Shown here piece after piece: positions 24,816 to 33,248 of a stretch of 49,752 nt of DNA. The translations under genes were made by a program, and so were the position numbers. The notes under the pieces are model-generated. The model saw nothing but the letters and a program-made list of their open reading frames with translations. It was not told the origin of the DNA and did not search any database. The stretch is taken from the NCBI GenBank assembly GCA_017453005.1, contig JAFTKY010000061.1, positions 1 to 49,752 on the forward strand, written 5' to 3'. Source of the DNA: Clostridia bacterium (GTDB taxonomy: Bacteria; Bacillota; Clostridia; Oscillospirales; CAG-272). Position 1 is the stretch's first letter. Every line of letters starts with the position of its first letter.

Positions 24816-25532
24816 ATGAGCGAGAATTTTGACAGCAAAACACAGCTTGAAAAGATAGATGACGGATTTAAGCCCAATATCTCCCCCGCGGTAATTCGCC
24901 GTCTGCCGAGATATTACAGATACCTGCGCGAGCTTATCACGCACGGCAGAATGAGAATAAGCTCGGGCGAGCTTGCGTCCATGATGGACGTGACGGCGTC
25001 ACAGATAAGACAGGACCTCAACTGCTTTGGAGGCTTCGGTCAGCATGGCTACGGCTATAACGTAAACTACCTTTTTGCAAAGATAAGTGAGATACTCGGT
25101 GTTGGCGCAGGCTTCCGTGCCGTCATTATGGGCGCGGGCGACCTTGGTCGCGCGCTGGTGCATCTTTCCATGTTTGAAAAGCGCGGAGTTGACATTATCG
25201 GTATGTTTGATTCGGGCGAGGGACTTGTCGGCAAGAGCGTTGCGGGCGTGCGTGTGTATGATATTGACGAGCTTGAAAAATTCTGCGAGGAGAACGTGGT
25301 GGATATAGCCGTTCTCACTCTCCCCAAGGAGCAGATAAAGCCCGTATCCGACAGACTTGTTGCGTGCGGTGTCAAGGGACTTTGGAACTACATGGGCGTT
25401 GAGCTTGAATATCCCGAGAGCGACATTGTAATTGAGAACGTGCATCTTGGCGATTCACTCATGATACTCAACTACGAAATATGCCGCAAGCTTGAAAAGA
25501 CGGACGAGAGTATTACCGATACCGAAGAATAA
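24816..25532 (+). CDS. rex: Redox-sensing transcriptional repressor Rex
   Basis: 238 residues from ATG 24816 (GGAAAGG upstream); an in-frame ATG at 24765 has no site. The N-terminal winged helix contains RISSGELASMMDVTASQIRQDLNCFG, and the Rossmann domain has the NAD(H)-binding GAGDLGRAL. Rex senses the NADH/NAD+ ratio and represses fermentation and respiration genes when NADH is low. It is followed 18 nt later by the dnaD-like gene, so redox state and replication genes may be co-expressed. Confidence 0.95.
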   Translation: MSENFDSKTQLEKIDDGFKPNISPAVIRRLPRYYRYLRELITHGRMRISSGELASMMDVTASQIRQDLNCFGGFGQHGYGYNVNYLFAKISEILGVGAGFRAVIMGAGDLGRALVHLSMFEKRGVDIIGMFDSGEGLVGKSVAGVRVYDIDELEKFCEENVVDIAVLTLPKEQIKPVSDRLVACGVKGLWNYMGVELEYPESDIVIENVHLGDSLMILNYEICRKLEKTDESITDTEE

Positions 25533-25549
25533 AAAAAGACGGAGAAAAT

Positions 25550-26551
25550 ATGCAGATTAAGATAAATTACGGAGTAGGCGCGGGGGTATTCCCGACCTCG
25601 TGCGCCGAGCAGGTCAAGCGCGCGTCTCTTTGCGACCTCAAGGTGCTTTGGCTTATCTGCGCCAAGGGCGGCGCGGCAGAGATAGACGAGCTTTGTGCCT
25701 TTGCGGATGCGTCTGAGAGCGAGGTCATATCCTCGCTGTCATATTGGCGCGGTGCGGGAGTTATTGAGGCAGAGCTGCCGAAATTCACGGGGAAGGGACA
25801 GAAAAAGCCCGAGCCGCAGAAGGGGACACCAAAAAAGCTTTCACGGACTGACGAGCCTCCGCTTTATACGTCGGAGGAGATTGCCGACGTGCTTGAGAAA
25901 AACACGGACATGGCTTCCTTTATTGACGAGTGTCAGAGAATAATCGGCAAGATGTTCAATATCCACGAGGTCAAGGTGCTCGTTGAGCTTGTTGATTTTC
26001 TCGGACTTGATTTTGAATACATAATGCTTGTTCTGACACACTGTGTGTCCAAGGGCAAGACGTCGATGCCTTACGTAAGAACCACGGCGTATCAGCTTTA
26101 TAACGACGGCATAACAAGTGCGGAGGAATTATCCGAGGAGCTCCAGCGCAGAGAGCGCGCGGCGTCCGTTGAGGGACGGATAAGAAAGCTTTTCGGTATA
26201 GGAACGCGCTCCCTTATTGCCGACGAGAAGAAGGCAATAAGTGCGTGGGTAAACCACATGAATTATCCCATGGAGATGGTGGAAAAGGCGTACGAGTGCG
26301 CGGTAGAGGCAACGGGTACGGCGACTATAAAATACGTAAACAGAATACTTGAGAGATGGTTTGACGAGAGCATAAGAACGATAGCTGACGTTGAGCGTGA
26401 CAGCAGAGCGCACGAGCTGGCAATGTCCGTACCCAAGAGACAGAAAAAGGGCACGGGCAAGACCGAGTCGCCAAGCCAAAACTCCAGCTTTGATACGGAC
26501 GAATTTTTTGAGGCAGCAATAAGACGCAGTCTCGGGGGAGAAGAAGAATGA
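25550..26551 (+). CDS. dnaD: DnaD-domain replication initiation protein
   Basis: 333 residues. The C-terminal half carries DnaD/DnaB_2-like repeats; the signature YxxxIxxxW is seen in YVNRILERW near residue 265. An N-terminal winged-helix-like region and a Lys/Pro linker (about 85-105) precede it. DnaD remodels origin DNA and helps recruit DnaB and the helicase loader in Firmicutes. GACGGAG precedes the start. It overlaps the loader gene by 4 nt. Confidence 0.82.
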   Translation: MQIKINYGVGAGVFPTSCAEQVKRASLCDLKVLWLICAKGGAAEIDELCAFADASESEVISSLSYWRGAGVIEAELPKFTGKGQKKPEPQKGTPKKLSRTDEPPLYTSEEIADVLEKNTDMASFIDECQRIIGKMFNIHEVKVLVELVDFLGLDFEYIMLVLTHCVSKGKTSMPYVRTTAYQLYNDGITSAEELSEELQRRERAASVEGRIRKLFGIGTRSLIADEKKAISAWVNHMNYPMEMVEKAYECAVEATGTATIKYVNRILERWFDESIRTIADVERDSRAHELAMSVPKRQKKGTGKTESPSQNSSFDTDEFFEAAIRRSLGGEEE

Positions 26552-27516
26552 GCTTTAACAGAGAAAATTACAAGAGAATAAAAGAGGAATACGACGGCAA
26601 ATATCTCAAGGCGCGTGATATGGCAAGCCTTCGCCGTGCGGAGATACACGAAAAGCTCCCCGAGGTTGCGGAAATTGACCGCGAGCTTGCGGGAGTTGGT
26701 CTTGAGGTGCTTCGCGCGACTATTGAAGGACGTCAGAGCGAGATACAGGCTATCAAGAGCAGAAATATCGGTCTGCTTGAAAAGAGAGCGGAGCTTCTCG
26801 AGGCGGCAGGATATCCCGCGGACTATACCGAGATAAGATACGAATGTCCGCTTTGCGCAGACACGGGAGCGATTGACAATAAAATGTGCTCCTGCATGAG
26901 ACGAAAGCTCGTTGAGGCGGGAATTGCATCTTCGGGTATGTCCGACCTTATAAAGAGCCAGAGCTTTGAGAATTTTTCGCTTGATTACTATAAGCAGAGC
27001 GAGCAGACATACGCGACAATGAGTACAATATATAAAAGGCTTCAAAATTACGCGGATAAATTCTCTCCCGAGACCTCGGGCAATATCGCCATGTTTGGCG
27101 GCACGGGGCTTGGAAAGACGCATCTTTCAAGCGCGGTCGCGGGCAAGGTGATTGAGAAGGGACACGACGTTTATTACGCAAGCGCGCTCTCGCTTTTTGC
27201 GGACTTTGAAATGAGACGCTTCGGTAACAGCTCGTCCGTCTCGGCTGACGGAAATATCGACAGGTATTTTGACTGTGATCTGCTTATCATAGACGACCTC
27301 GGCGCGGAAATGACAAATCAGTTTACGACGTCATGCCTCTATGATATTATAAATTCAAGACTTAACTCCAAAAAGCCGACGATTATAAGCACCAATCTCT
27401 CGCAGGACGAGTTCCGCCAGAAATATTGGGACAGAATAACCAGCCGCGTGCTTGGAGAATATATGGTGCTTCCGTTCTGCGGCACGGATATAAGATCGCA
27501 GAAGCTGAAAAGATAA
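26548..27516 (+). CDS. DnaC/DnaI-like replicative helicase loader
   Basis: 322 residues of AAA+ type. Walker A is GGTGLGKTH near residue 190, Walker B LLIIDDLGAE near 248, and the sensor region STNLS near 290. An N-terminal zinc-binding cluster (CPLCADTG...CSCM, near residues 99-115) precedes it, as in DnaI-type loaders. It loads the replicative helicase onto single-stranded DNA. The 4-nt overlap with dnaD means the two are coupled; with the DnaA-box cluster upstream they form a replication-initiation block. Confidence 0.9.
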   Translation: MSFNRENYKRIKEEYDGKYLKARDMASLRRAEIHEKLPEVAEIDRELAGVGLEVLRATIEGRQSEIQAIKSRNIGLLEKRAELLEAAGYPADYTEIRYECPLCADTGAIDNKMCSCMRRKLVEAGIASSGMSDLIKSQSFENFSLDYYKQSEQTYATMSTIYKRLQNYADKFSPETSGNIAMFGGTGLGKTHLSSAVAGKVIEKGHDVYYASALSLFADFEMRRFGNSSSVSADGNIDRYFDCDLLIIDDLGAEMTNQFTTSCLYDIINSRLNSKKPTIISTNLSQDEFRQKYWDRITSRVLGEYMVLPFCGTDIRSQKLKR

Positions 27517-27527
27517 AAGAGAATATA

Positions 27528-27555
27528 AAAAGGAGAACCGCGAGGTTCTCCTTTT
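27528..27555 (+). terminator. Intrinsic terminator of the rex-dnaD-dnaC operon
   Basis: AAAAGGAGAACC and GGTTCTCCTTTT form a 12-bp stem with a GCGA loop. Confidence 0.88.
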
Positions 27556-27661
27556 AAGTTTAGCTTTGTCGATTTAAAATTGCAAATAATTAACTGTTGT
27601 GCGCATAATCTCCCTCATTCTGTAAAAAATACTTATTACACAACAAAAAACGGAGGTTAAT

Positions 27662-28108
27662 ATGCAACAGACAAAGACCAGAGAGATCGAGATGCTCGAA
27701 AAGATATACAAGAACATGAAAATGGGTTCGGATTCCATGGTAAATCTCATGCCCGCGGCGAAGGATGATGAGTTCAAGACCCTTATGACTGCGCAGCTTG
27801 ACGGCTACGAGAAATTCGCCGCGCAGGCGCGCGACAGACTTCTGACTATCGGCGGCGAGCCGAAGGAGGAGAATATGATGACGAAAATGTGGGCGAGCGT
27901 GGGTATGAAGATGAATACCATGATGGACTCCACGACGTCTCACCTTGCCGAAATGATAGTCGAGGGCTCGACTATGGGCATGACGGACACAATAAAGGTT
28001 TTGCGCGATTACGAGAATACCGACGTGTCCGAGACTGCCATGCGCCTTGCAAAGGACATTATCAAATTTGAGGAAAAGAATATAGAGATAATGAAGAAGC
28101 ATCTGTAA
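27662..28108 (+). CDS. Four-helix-bundle protein, DUF2383-like
   Basis: 148 residues, entirely alpha-helical by inspection, with heptad-like spacing and many Met, Glu and Lys. It resembles ferritin-like DUF2383 proteins but shows no clear iron-binding ExxH pair, so any catalytic role is doubtful. CGGAGG precedes the start. It is monocistronic, lying after a terminator and before a dispersed repeat. Confidence 0.7.
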   Translation: MQQTKTREIEMLEKIYKNMKMGSDSMVNLMPAAKDDEFKTLMTAQLDGYEKFAAQARDRLLTIGGEPKEENMMTKMWASVGMKMNTMMDSTTSHLAEMIVEGSTMGMTDTIKVLRDYENTDVSETAMRLAKDIIKFEEKNIEIMKKHL

Positions 28109-28135
28109 GTCTTCCCGAATATTCAATCGTTATTT

Positions 28136-28234
28136 GTCATCCTGAGCGGAGCGAGTGTAACGAACGTAGTCGAAGGATCTCCAAGGGCTTTCTATCAGAA
28201 TGGGGCGAGATCCCTCCGCTTCGGTCGGGATGAC
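28136..28234. repeat. Dispersed MITE-like repeat, copy 1
   Basis: A 99-bp unit with imperfect terminal inverted repeats, GTCATCCTGAG on the left and CGGGATGAC on the right, and inner motifs GTAGTCGAAGGATCTCC and GAGATCCCTCCG. An inverted relative is at 38914-39027. It sits between a terminator-type hairpin and the end of the DUF2383-like gene. Confidence 0.65.
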
Positions 28235-28262
28235 AAAAGGCGTTGCAATGCAACGCCTTTTT
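28235..28262. terminator. Bidirectional intrinsic terminator
   Basis: AAAGGCGTTG and CAACGCCTTT with an AATG-type loop. It lies between convergent genes at 28108 and 28290. The same stem sequence recurs at 29891-29915. Confidence 0.75.
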
Positions 28263-28289
28263 ATGCCTTCCCTCGCCGGGAAGGCTATT

Positions 28290-28685
28290 TTATTCTTCTA
28301 TATCCGAAAAGCTGTCAAGCACCTCGGTGTTTATCTCGTCCGCGCCAAACTCCGTCTCCTGCGACTTTTTCGCTTTTTTCTGCGCCTCTGCCTCGCGCTT
28401 CTTTTGCTCGTATTCAGCATTGAGAGCGGATATTTCGTCTGTGAGCGCGGATATGCGGCTGACAGACGCGGATATCTTTTCCGAAAGCTGTGCGTCGTGA
28501 GAATTGTCCTCTGCGGTGAGCTTTTTATAAGTGAGCTTGCCGAGCTTTAAGAACTCGCCCTCCTTGTCTGAGGACTTTTTTGCAGCCTTGATTTTTATCG
28601 CCGCAAGGTCTGCAAGCTCTTCCGTCTTTTTGGTTGCCTTGCCCGCAAGATCTGTGACGCTCTTTTTTATTTCATTCCAGTTCAT
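28290..28685 (-). CDS. Coiled-coil protein, function unknown
   Basis: 131 residues from ATG 28685 (AGGCAGAG upstream); an upstream in-frame start at 28709 has no site. Lys/Glu/Ala-rich throughout, with heptad-like patterns near residues 45-105 and no membrane segment. The N-terminus MNWNEIKKSVTDLAGKA is amphipathic and may contact membranes or a partner. No family recognised. Confidence 0.7.
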   Translation of the reverse strand: MNWNEIKKSVTDLAGKATKKTEELADLAAIKIKAAKKSSDKEGEFLKLGKLTYKKLTAEDNSHDAQLSEKISASVSRISALTDEISALNAEYEQKKREAEAQKKAKKSQETEFGADEINTEVLDSFSDIEE

Positions 28686-28844
28686 ATATATCACTCTGCC
28701 TTTCGCCAAAAATCAAAATTTATATCTGCTATCATTATATATTTTTTTTGAAAATTTGTCAAGTGTCGGCAAGACACGTGCAGAGGTATTATTCCGAAAT
28801 TTTCGGGCAAATTAAATTCAAATGAATTTTCGGAGGTTATATTT

Positions 28845-29288
28845 ATGAATATGGACAGGGAAACCTATAAAAAATATGCCGACGCGCATGCGCCATCCTC
28901 GCCCATGCTCAAAAATTGCCTTTGGGCGTTTTTCTCGGGCGGACTTATCTGCGCCGTGGGACAGTGTCTTATATGGTTGTTTTCATCCCTCGGCTTTGAG
29001 GACAAGCACGCAAGCACGCTGACCTCGGTAACTATCGTTTTCGTGGCGGTCATACTTACCGCGCTCGGACTTTTTGAAAAGATAGCCAAGCACACGGGCG
29101 CGGGCACGCTCGTGCCTATTTCGGGCTTTGCCAATTCGGTTGCGTCCAGCGCTATTGACTCGCGCTCGGAGGGACTTGTTCTCGGAGTTGGCGCAAAGAT
29201 ATTTACCGTCGCGGGTCCCGTTTTGCTTTACGGCACGCTTGCGGGTGTCGTCTGGGGAATAATTTATTTTATAATCGGACTGTTTTGA
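28845..29288 (+). CDS. spoVAC: Stage V sporulation protein AC
   Basis: 147 residues with three or four hydrophobic helices and the SpoVAC signatures GGLICAVGQ, GAGTLVPISGFANSV and EGLVLGVGAKIFTVAGPV. SpoVA proteins form the channel that moves dipicolinic acid into the spore and out at germination; SpoVAC is mechanosensitive. TCGGAGG precedes the start. No spoVAD or spoVAE follows, which differs from the usual spoVA operon. Confidence 0.92.
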   Translation: MNMDRETYKKYADAHAPSSPMLKNCLWAFFSGGLICAVGQCLIWLFSSLGFEDKHASTLTSVTIVFVAVILTALGLFEKIAKHTGAGTLVPISGFANSVASSAIDSRSEGLVLGVGAKIFTVAGPVLLYGTLAGVVWGIIYFIIGLF

Positions 29289-29326
29289 GTTATCAGACAA
29301 GCGATATATTTAAACAGGACTGTTTT

Positions 29327-29839
29327 TCAGATTAGAGACAGCGCCGCCTTTTGTGCCGCGTCCGCGTCCGAGGATACTATGAAAAAACAGAAATTGCCCG
29401 AGACTGTCACGCGCGCGTTTTGGGTATAGGACGAATACTCCGTATCCGTCCACGCAGTTTTGAGCAGGTCAAGACGGCGGCAGAGCATTTTCGCGGTGTC
29501 GGAGACGGACTGCGAGCTTTCGCACAGAAAAACTGCGAACTCGCACGGGTGCTTTGCGCTTGAGAGAAAAATGGCAAATTCCACCCATTCGCCGCTCTCC
29601 ACGGGCGCGGAGCCGTTACCGTAGAGCGAAGCTAAAAGGGAGCTGTCCGTATAGCGTTTATCTCCCTTCGGCGCATCGGATAGGTAAATATTGCCGCTCG
29701 GCAGACCTACCTCGGCGGCTATCACAGCGGCGAGCACGTCCTTTGTGCTTGCAACCTCCTTCGAGCATGACGAAAAATATACGGCGCTTGAGCAAAGCAG
29801 TATCACGCACAGAGAAAAAATCAGAAATTTACTTTTCAT
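29327..29839 (-). CDS. Small lipoprotein, DUF4358-like
   Basis: 170 residues with an N-terminal hydrophobic segment and a lipobox-like SSC (Cys near residue 25). The mature part, with ILLSD-like turns and a predicted alpha/beta fold, resembles DUF4358 lipoproteins of Clostridia, but this is a loose impression. GGGAGGC precedes the start. It is a separate unit bounded by the hairpin at 29891-29915. Confidence 0.65.
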   Translation of the reverse strand: MKSKFLIFSLCVILLCSSAVYFSSCSKEVASTKDVLAAVIAAEVGLPSGNIYLSDAPKGDKRYTDSSLLASLYGNGSAPVESGEWVEFAIFLSSAKHPCEFAVFLCESSQSVSDTAKMLCRRLDLLKTAWTDTEYSSYTQNARVTVSGNFCFFIVSSDADAAQKAALSLI

Positions 29840-29890
29840 TTCAGCCTCCCGTTTTTGTAATTATATGAGCTGACAAAAGAAAAAAAGAAC

Positions 29891-29915
29891 AAAGGCGTTG
29901 CATCGCAACGCCTTT
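29891..29915 (-). terminator. Intrinsic terminator of the AbrB-galK-rlmH operon
   Basis: Read leftward, AAAGGCGTTG and CAACGCCTTT form a 10-bp stem followed by a T-rich tract. It ends the operon after rlmH. Confidence 0.8.
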
Positions 29916-29917
29916 AA

Positions 29918-30397
29918 TTACTTATGATACTTAGTCCCCTTGATGATATTCATGCATCTATAAACGCTCTCCGAAAGGATAACGCGCATGAGCTGGTGGG
30001 GGAAGGTGAGCTTTGAGACCGAGAGCCTCAGATCGGCGGCGGATTTTACCGCGTCGCAGAGACCGTGAGACGAGCCTATAACAAAGCAGATCTCGCTTGA
30101 GAGTGAAAACGCGCGCTCAAGCTTTTCTGCAAGCTCCTCGGAGGAGAACTGCTTGCCCTCAACGCAAAGCGCGATTTTATACGCGCGCTCGCTCATGTGG
30201 GAGAGAATTACTTTTCCTTCCTCCTCAAGGGCTTTTTTTATTTCACTCTGCGACGGTCCCTGTGGGAGCTTTGCTTCCTTTAAGTTGATGCTTTCGACCT
30301 TGCAAAAGCCCGAAAGCCTTTTTTCGTACTCGGCTACGGCGTCGGAGAGATACTTTTCCTTGAGCGTGCCGACGGTGATAAATTTTATCGTTGCCAT
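29918..30397 (-). CDS. rlmH: 23S rRNA pseudouridine-1915 N3-methyltransferase
   Basis: 159 residues from ATG 30397, one base inside the preceding stop, with AAGGAGGG 7 nt upstream. SPOUT-class methyltransferase: FVIGSSHGL forms the trefoil knot loop and LTFPHQLMRVIL...YRCMNIIKGTKYHK the conserved C-terminus. It methylates pseudouridine 1915 in helix 69 of 23S rRNA on assembled ribosomes. Translationally coupled to the walJ gene. Confidence 0.94.
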   Translation of the reverse strand: MATIKFITVGTLKEKYLSDAVAEYEKRLSGFCKVESINLKEAKLPQGPSQSEIKKALEEEGKVILSHMSERAYKIALCVEGKQFSSEELAEKLERAFSLSSEICFVIGSSHGLCDAVKSAADLRLSVSKLTFPHQLMRVILSESVYRCMNIIKGTKYHK

Positions 30398-31239
30398 CAG
30401 TCGCCCTCCTTTTTGCACCAGAGCTTGAAGAATTCGTCCTCATACTCCACAGTCTCGCCGCCTCCGACAAGCCACACGGGGCTGTATTGCGACGCGACGC
30501 GGAGATTTATCCCCATACTGCCGACGGCAGAAAGCGTTTCGTTGTAAGCCAGAGCGGGGGTGTTATTTTCCTCGGAGAGGTGCGCGAGAAGGATATTTTT
30601 CGTTCCGTTCTCGCAAAGGTAGGTTGCCATCTCGGCGCACTCACGGTTGGACAGGTGTCCGTATCTTGAGGCAATTCGCTCCTTGAGCTCCACGGGGTAC
30701 GGGCCGAAAAGCAGCATTTCGGTATCGTGATTTGATTCAAGCACCACCGACTCACAGCCGATCAGGGCGTCCTTTATCTCGTCGGTGATATGCCCGATAT
30801 CAGTGGCGTACGCCACAGCCACTCCGTCATGCTCTATGCGGTAGCCCACTGACGCGCGGCTGTCGTGCGGAGTGGGGAATGCGCGTATTGTTACGCCGTC
30901 AAGCTCGACTGTGTAATCCGACTTGTCGTGCATGCACAGACACGCGCAAAGCCGCTCGTCGCAAAGTCCCTGGAATTTTCTCGCCGAGCTCAGCATTATA
31001 TGTATGGGTATGGAATTTTTGTGTGAAAGCGTCTGCAGGGCGGAGATATGGTCGGTGTGCTCGTGCGTGACGAATATCGCGTCAAGCTGACACGGTGCGA
31101 CGCCTATTGAGTCAAGTGCTGTGCAAAGTGCCTTTGCGCTTTTGCCCGCGTCAATAAGTATTTTTTTGCCGCCGATCTCAATATAGGTTGAGTTACCCTT
31201 CGAGCCCGAATACAGACAGCAGATTTTGTAGTTGTTCAT
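30397..31239 (-). CDS. walJ: MBL-fold metallo-hydrolase of the WalJ/YycJ type
   Basis: 280 residues. Metallo-beta-lactamase fold with THEHTDH, a downstream GSKGNS N-terminal motif and AYATDIGH. WalJ/YycJ is a predicted DNase or RNase linked to cell-wall and replication control in Firmicutes. In this window rlmH follows it directly, which is the same adjacency as yycJ-rlmH in several Firmicutes. Its stop shares a base with the rlmH start. Confidence 0.85.
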   Translation of the reverse strand: MNNYKICCLYSGSKGNSTYIEIGGKKILIDAGKSAKALCTALDSIGVAPCQLDAIFVTHEHTDHISALQTLSHKNSIPIHIMLSSARKFQGLCDERLCACLCMHDKSDYTVELDGVTIRAFPTPHDSRASVGYRIEHDGVAVAYATDIGHITDEIKDALIGCESVVLESNHDTEMLLFGPYPVELKERIASRYGHLSNRECAEMATYLCENGTKNILLAHLSEENNTPALAYNETLSAVGSMGINLRVASQYSPVWLVGGGETVEYEDEFFKLWCKKEGD

Positions 31240-31257
31240 GTATTGCCTTTTTTGACT

Positions 31258-31695
31258 TTATTTTATGAGATTTATGAAAAAGCCCTTGAGCCAGCCCTCC
31301 CAGATAAACAGGTACAGAACGTCCGCCATAAAGGTGACTATGAGAGGGAATATAACGAAAATCATCCAGCGTGATCTTTGCGCTCTGTCCTTACCCTTTT
31401 GGATAAATTCATGCTTTTTTTCGTCGCTCCAATCGTCGGGGAGCATATCCGTTGTCACGTCCTTGCGCGTGAAGGCGTAGTTATACGCGATATACGCCAC
31501 GGCAAAGCCCGCAAGCGCGAGCATATACAGTATCATTACGATAAAGGATACGTAAGGGACGGGAATATATGCCGCCGCAAAGTAGAAAAACATAAAAGCC
31601 AAGGAGAGAGCTACTATAATGAGCATTTCCTTTTTTGTTTTCTCCGACGGAGCCTTTTTGGGCTCTCTCGGAGACGGATTTTTTTGTAATTTCAT
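31258..31695 (-). CDS. Membrane protein of unknown function, three helices
   Basis: 145 residues from ATG 31695 (GGAGAG upstream); a longer in-frame version to 31905 would lie inside the galactokinase gene. A Lys/Pro-rich N-terminus is followed by two adjacent hydrophobic segments (about 25-75) and a third near 115-140. It sits 14 nt after galK and 18 nt before walJ. No family recognised. Confidence 0.75.
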   Translation of the reverse strand: MKLQKNPSPREPKKAPSEKTKKEMLIIVALSLAFMFFYFAAAYIPVPYVSFIVMILYMLALAGFAVAYIAYNYAFTRKDVTTDMLPDDWSDEKKHEFIQKGKDRAQRSRWMIFVIFPLIVTFMADVLYLFIWEGWLKGFFINLIK

Positions 31696-31709
31696 GCGTC
31701 TCTCCAATC

Positions 31710-32993
31710 TCAGCAGATTTTTATAGCTCCGAGTGAGCGGATAGAGAGCACAAGACACGCGCCCTCGCCAAAGCAGGAATCCATAACGGCTCTGAAGGAG
31801 CTGACGTGCTCTACGGGGACGTATGCCTGAATAGTTCCCGCAAAGCCGCCGCCGTGAACTCGCCAAGCCGCGTCCTTGTCGGACAATGATATTTGTGCAA
31901 GACAAAGGGCGAGGGAGAGCCCCTGCTCGGTGAGATTTTTCGTGGTGTATACGTTTTGCAGATAAGAGAAGGACGACTGTCCCGACGCCTTGACGTTATC
32001 AAAGAACGTCTTTATATCTCCGTCGATAAGTGCCTTTTTCTGAATTGCGACGCGCTTGTTTTCCTCAAAGAAATGAAGCGCGCGCATTATTGCTCTGTCT
32101 CCGACGGTGCGGCGAAGCTCAGGTATGCTTGCTACCACCTTGTCCTCGTCTGTTCCGCGAAGAACCTCTGCGCCGAGAGCACGTGCAACCGCCTTCATCT
32201 CTGCGGGGACGGAGGCGTAATCATCGGTGAGGTCTGCGTGGTTTCCGCCCGTGTTGACGATACAAAGACGGTATCCGCGCGCAGAGAGATCAAAGCTTAT
32301 GGGCTGAATGATCGGAGCGGACGTGTCCGCAAAGTCAATAGCCACGATGCCGCCGACGGCGCACGCGACCTGGTCCATAAGTCCACAGGGCTTACCGAAA
32401 AACTTATTCTCGGCATACTGCGAGATCTTTGCTATCTCAACGTTGTCAATTCTGCCGCCGTTATAGTAATGGTTGAGAATCGTTCCTATCATATTTTCAA
32501 ACGCCGCAGACGAGGAAAGTCCTGAGCCGCCGAGCACGTTTGAGGTGGTGTACGCGACAAAGCCGCCCGCAGCGTAGCCGTTCAAGGCAAAGCCGTGGCA
32601 CATTCCCGCGATAATGCTGCTTGACTGTCCGAAGCATTCTTCTCTGGGTGAGTTGAATTCGCATATATCAACGTAGTTTGCGCTGTGTCCGTGGCTTTTT
32701 ACGCGAATGACAGAGCCCTCTGTCTTTGCCGCTACCGCGATGATGTCAAGGTCGACCGATGCGGCGATAACGCAGCCGCAGTTGTGGTCGGTGTGATTAC
32801 CCGAAAGCTCGCTTCTGCCGGGGACGGAAAAGAGATTTACCTCGTAGCCGTCGCCGTATATCGAGACAAATTCGCTTATTGCACTGAGATATCTTTGTCT
32901 CTGTGCCGCGACGTGCTCTTCGCCGTAGAGCTTTGTGAGCGTCCCGTCAAGCTCGCCGAGATTTATTTTTTTTGTGAGTTGATTACAGTTCAT
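31710..32993 (-). CDS. galK: Galactokinase
   Basis: 427 residues, a little longer than typical GalK (~390). GHMP-kinase motifs: a galactokinase signature variant GRSELSGNHTDHNCGC (usual form GRVNLIGEHTDYN) near residue 59, and the ATP loop VLGGSGLSSSAAFE near 150. It phosphorylates galactose, the first step of the Leloir pathway; the substitutions in the sugar-binding signature leave room for another sugar. No galT or galE is in the window. It lies 12 nt after the AbrB-type regulator gene. Confidence 0.88.
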   Translation of the reverse strand: MNCNQLTKKINLGELDGTLTKLYGEEHVAAQRQRYLSAISEFVSIYGDGYEVNLFSVPGRSELSGNHTDHNCGCVIAASVDLDIIAVAAKTEGSVIRVKSHGHSANYVDICEFNSPREECFGQSSSIIAGMCHGFALNGYAAGGFVAYTTSNVLGGSGLSSSAAFENMIGTILNHYYNGGRIDNVEIAKISQYAENKFFGKPCGLMDQVACAVGGIVAIDFADTSAPIIQPISFDLSARGYRLCIVNTGGNHADLTDDYASVPAEMKAVARALGAEVLRGTDEDKVVASIPELRRTVGDRAIMRALHFFEENKRVAIQKKALIDGDIKTFFDNVKASGQSSFSYLQNVYTTKNLTEQGLSLALCLAQISLSDKDAAWRVHGGGFAGTIQAYVPVEHVSSFRAVMDSCFGEGACLVLSIRSLGAIKIC

Positions 32994-33005
32994 AGCTTTT
33001 GCCTA

Positions 33006-33248
33006 TCAAAGAGTTTTGATTTTGTTGAGACAGTCCTCGCAGATACGCTTGCCGCAGAAATAAATTATCTTGTCCGCGTTCTGACAGAAGGTGCAGGAGG
33101 GCTGATACTTCTGGAGGATTATTCTGTTGTCCTCGGTTAATATCTCAAGAGAATCCTTCTCTCCGATGTCCATCGTCTGTCTGATGCTGATGGGAAGAAC
33201 TATTCTTCCAAGCTCGTCAACCTTTCTTACTACGCCCGTTGATTTCAT
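33006..33248 (-). CDS. AbrB/SpoVT-family transcriptional regulator with zinc-ribbon tail
   Basis: 80 residues. The N-terminal swapped-hairpin domain (STGVVRKVDELGRIVLPISIRQ) is typical of AbrB/SpoVT regulators. The C-terminal part carries CTFC...FC...CEDC cysteines, a zinc-binding addition. AAGGAG precedes the start at 33248. It heads the leftward operon with galK, a membrane gene, walJ and rlmH. Confidence 0.9.
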   Translation of the reverse strand: MKSTGVVRKVDELGRIVLPISIRQTMDIGEKDSLEILTEDNRIILQKYQPSCTFCQNADKIIYFCGKRICEDCLNKIKTL

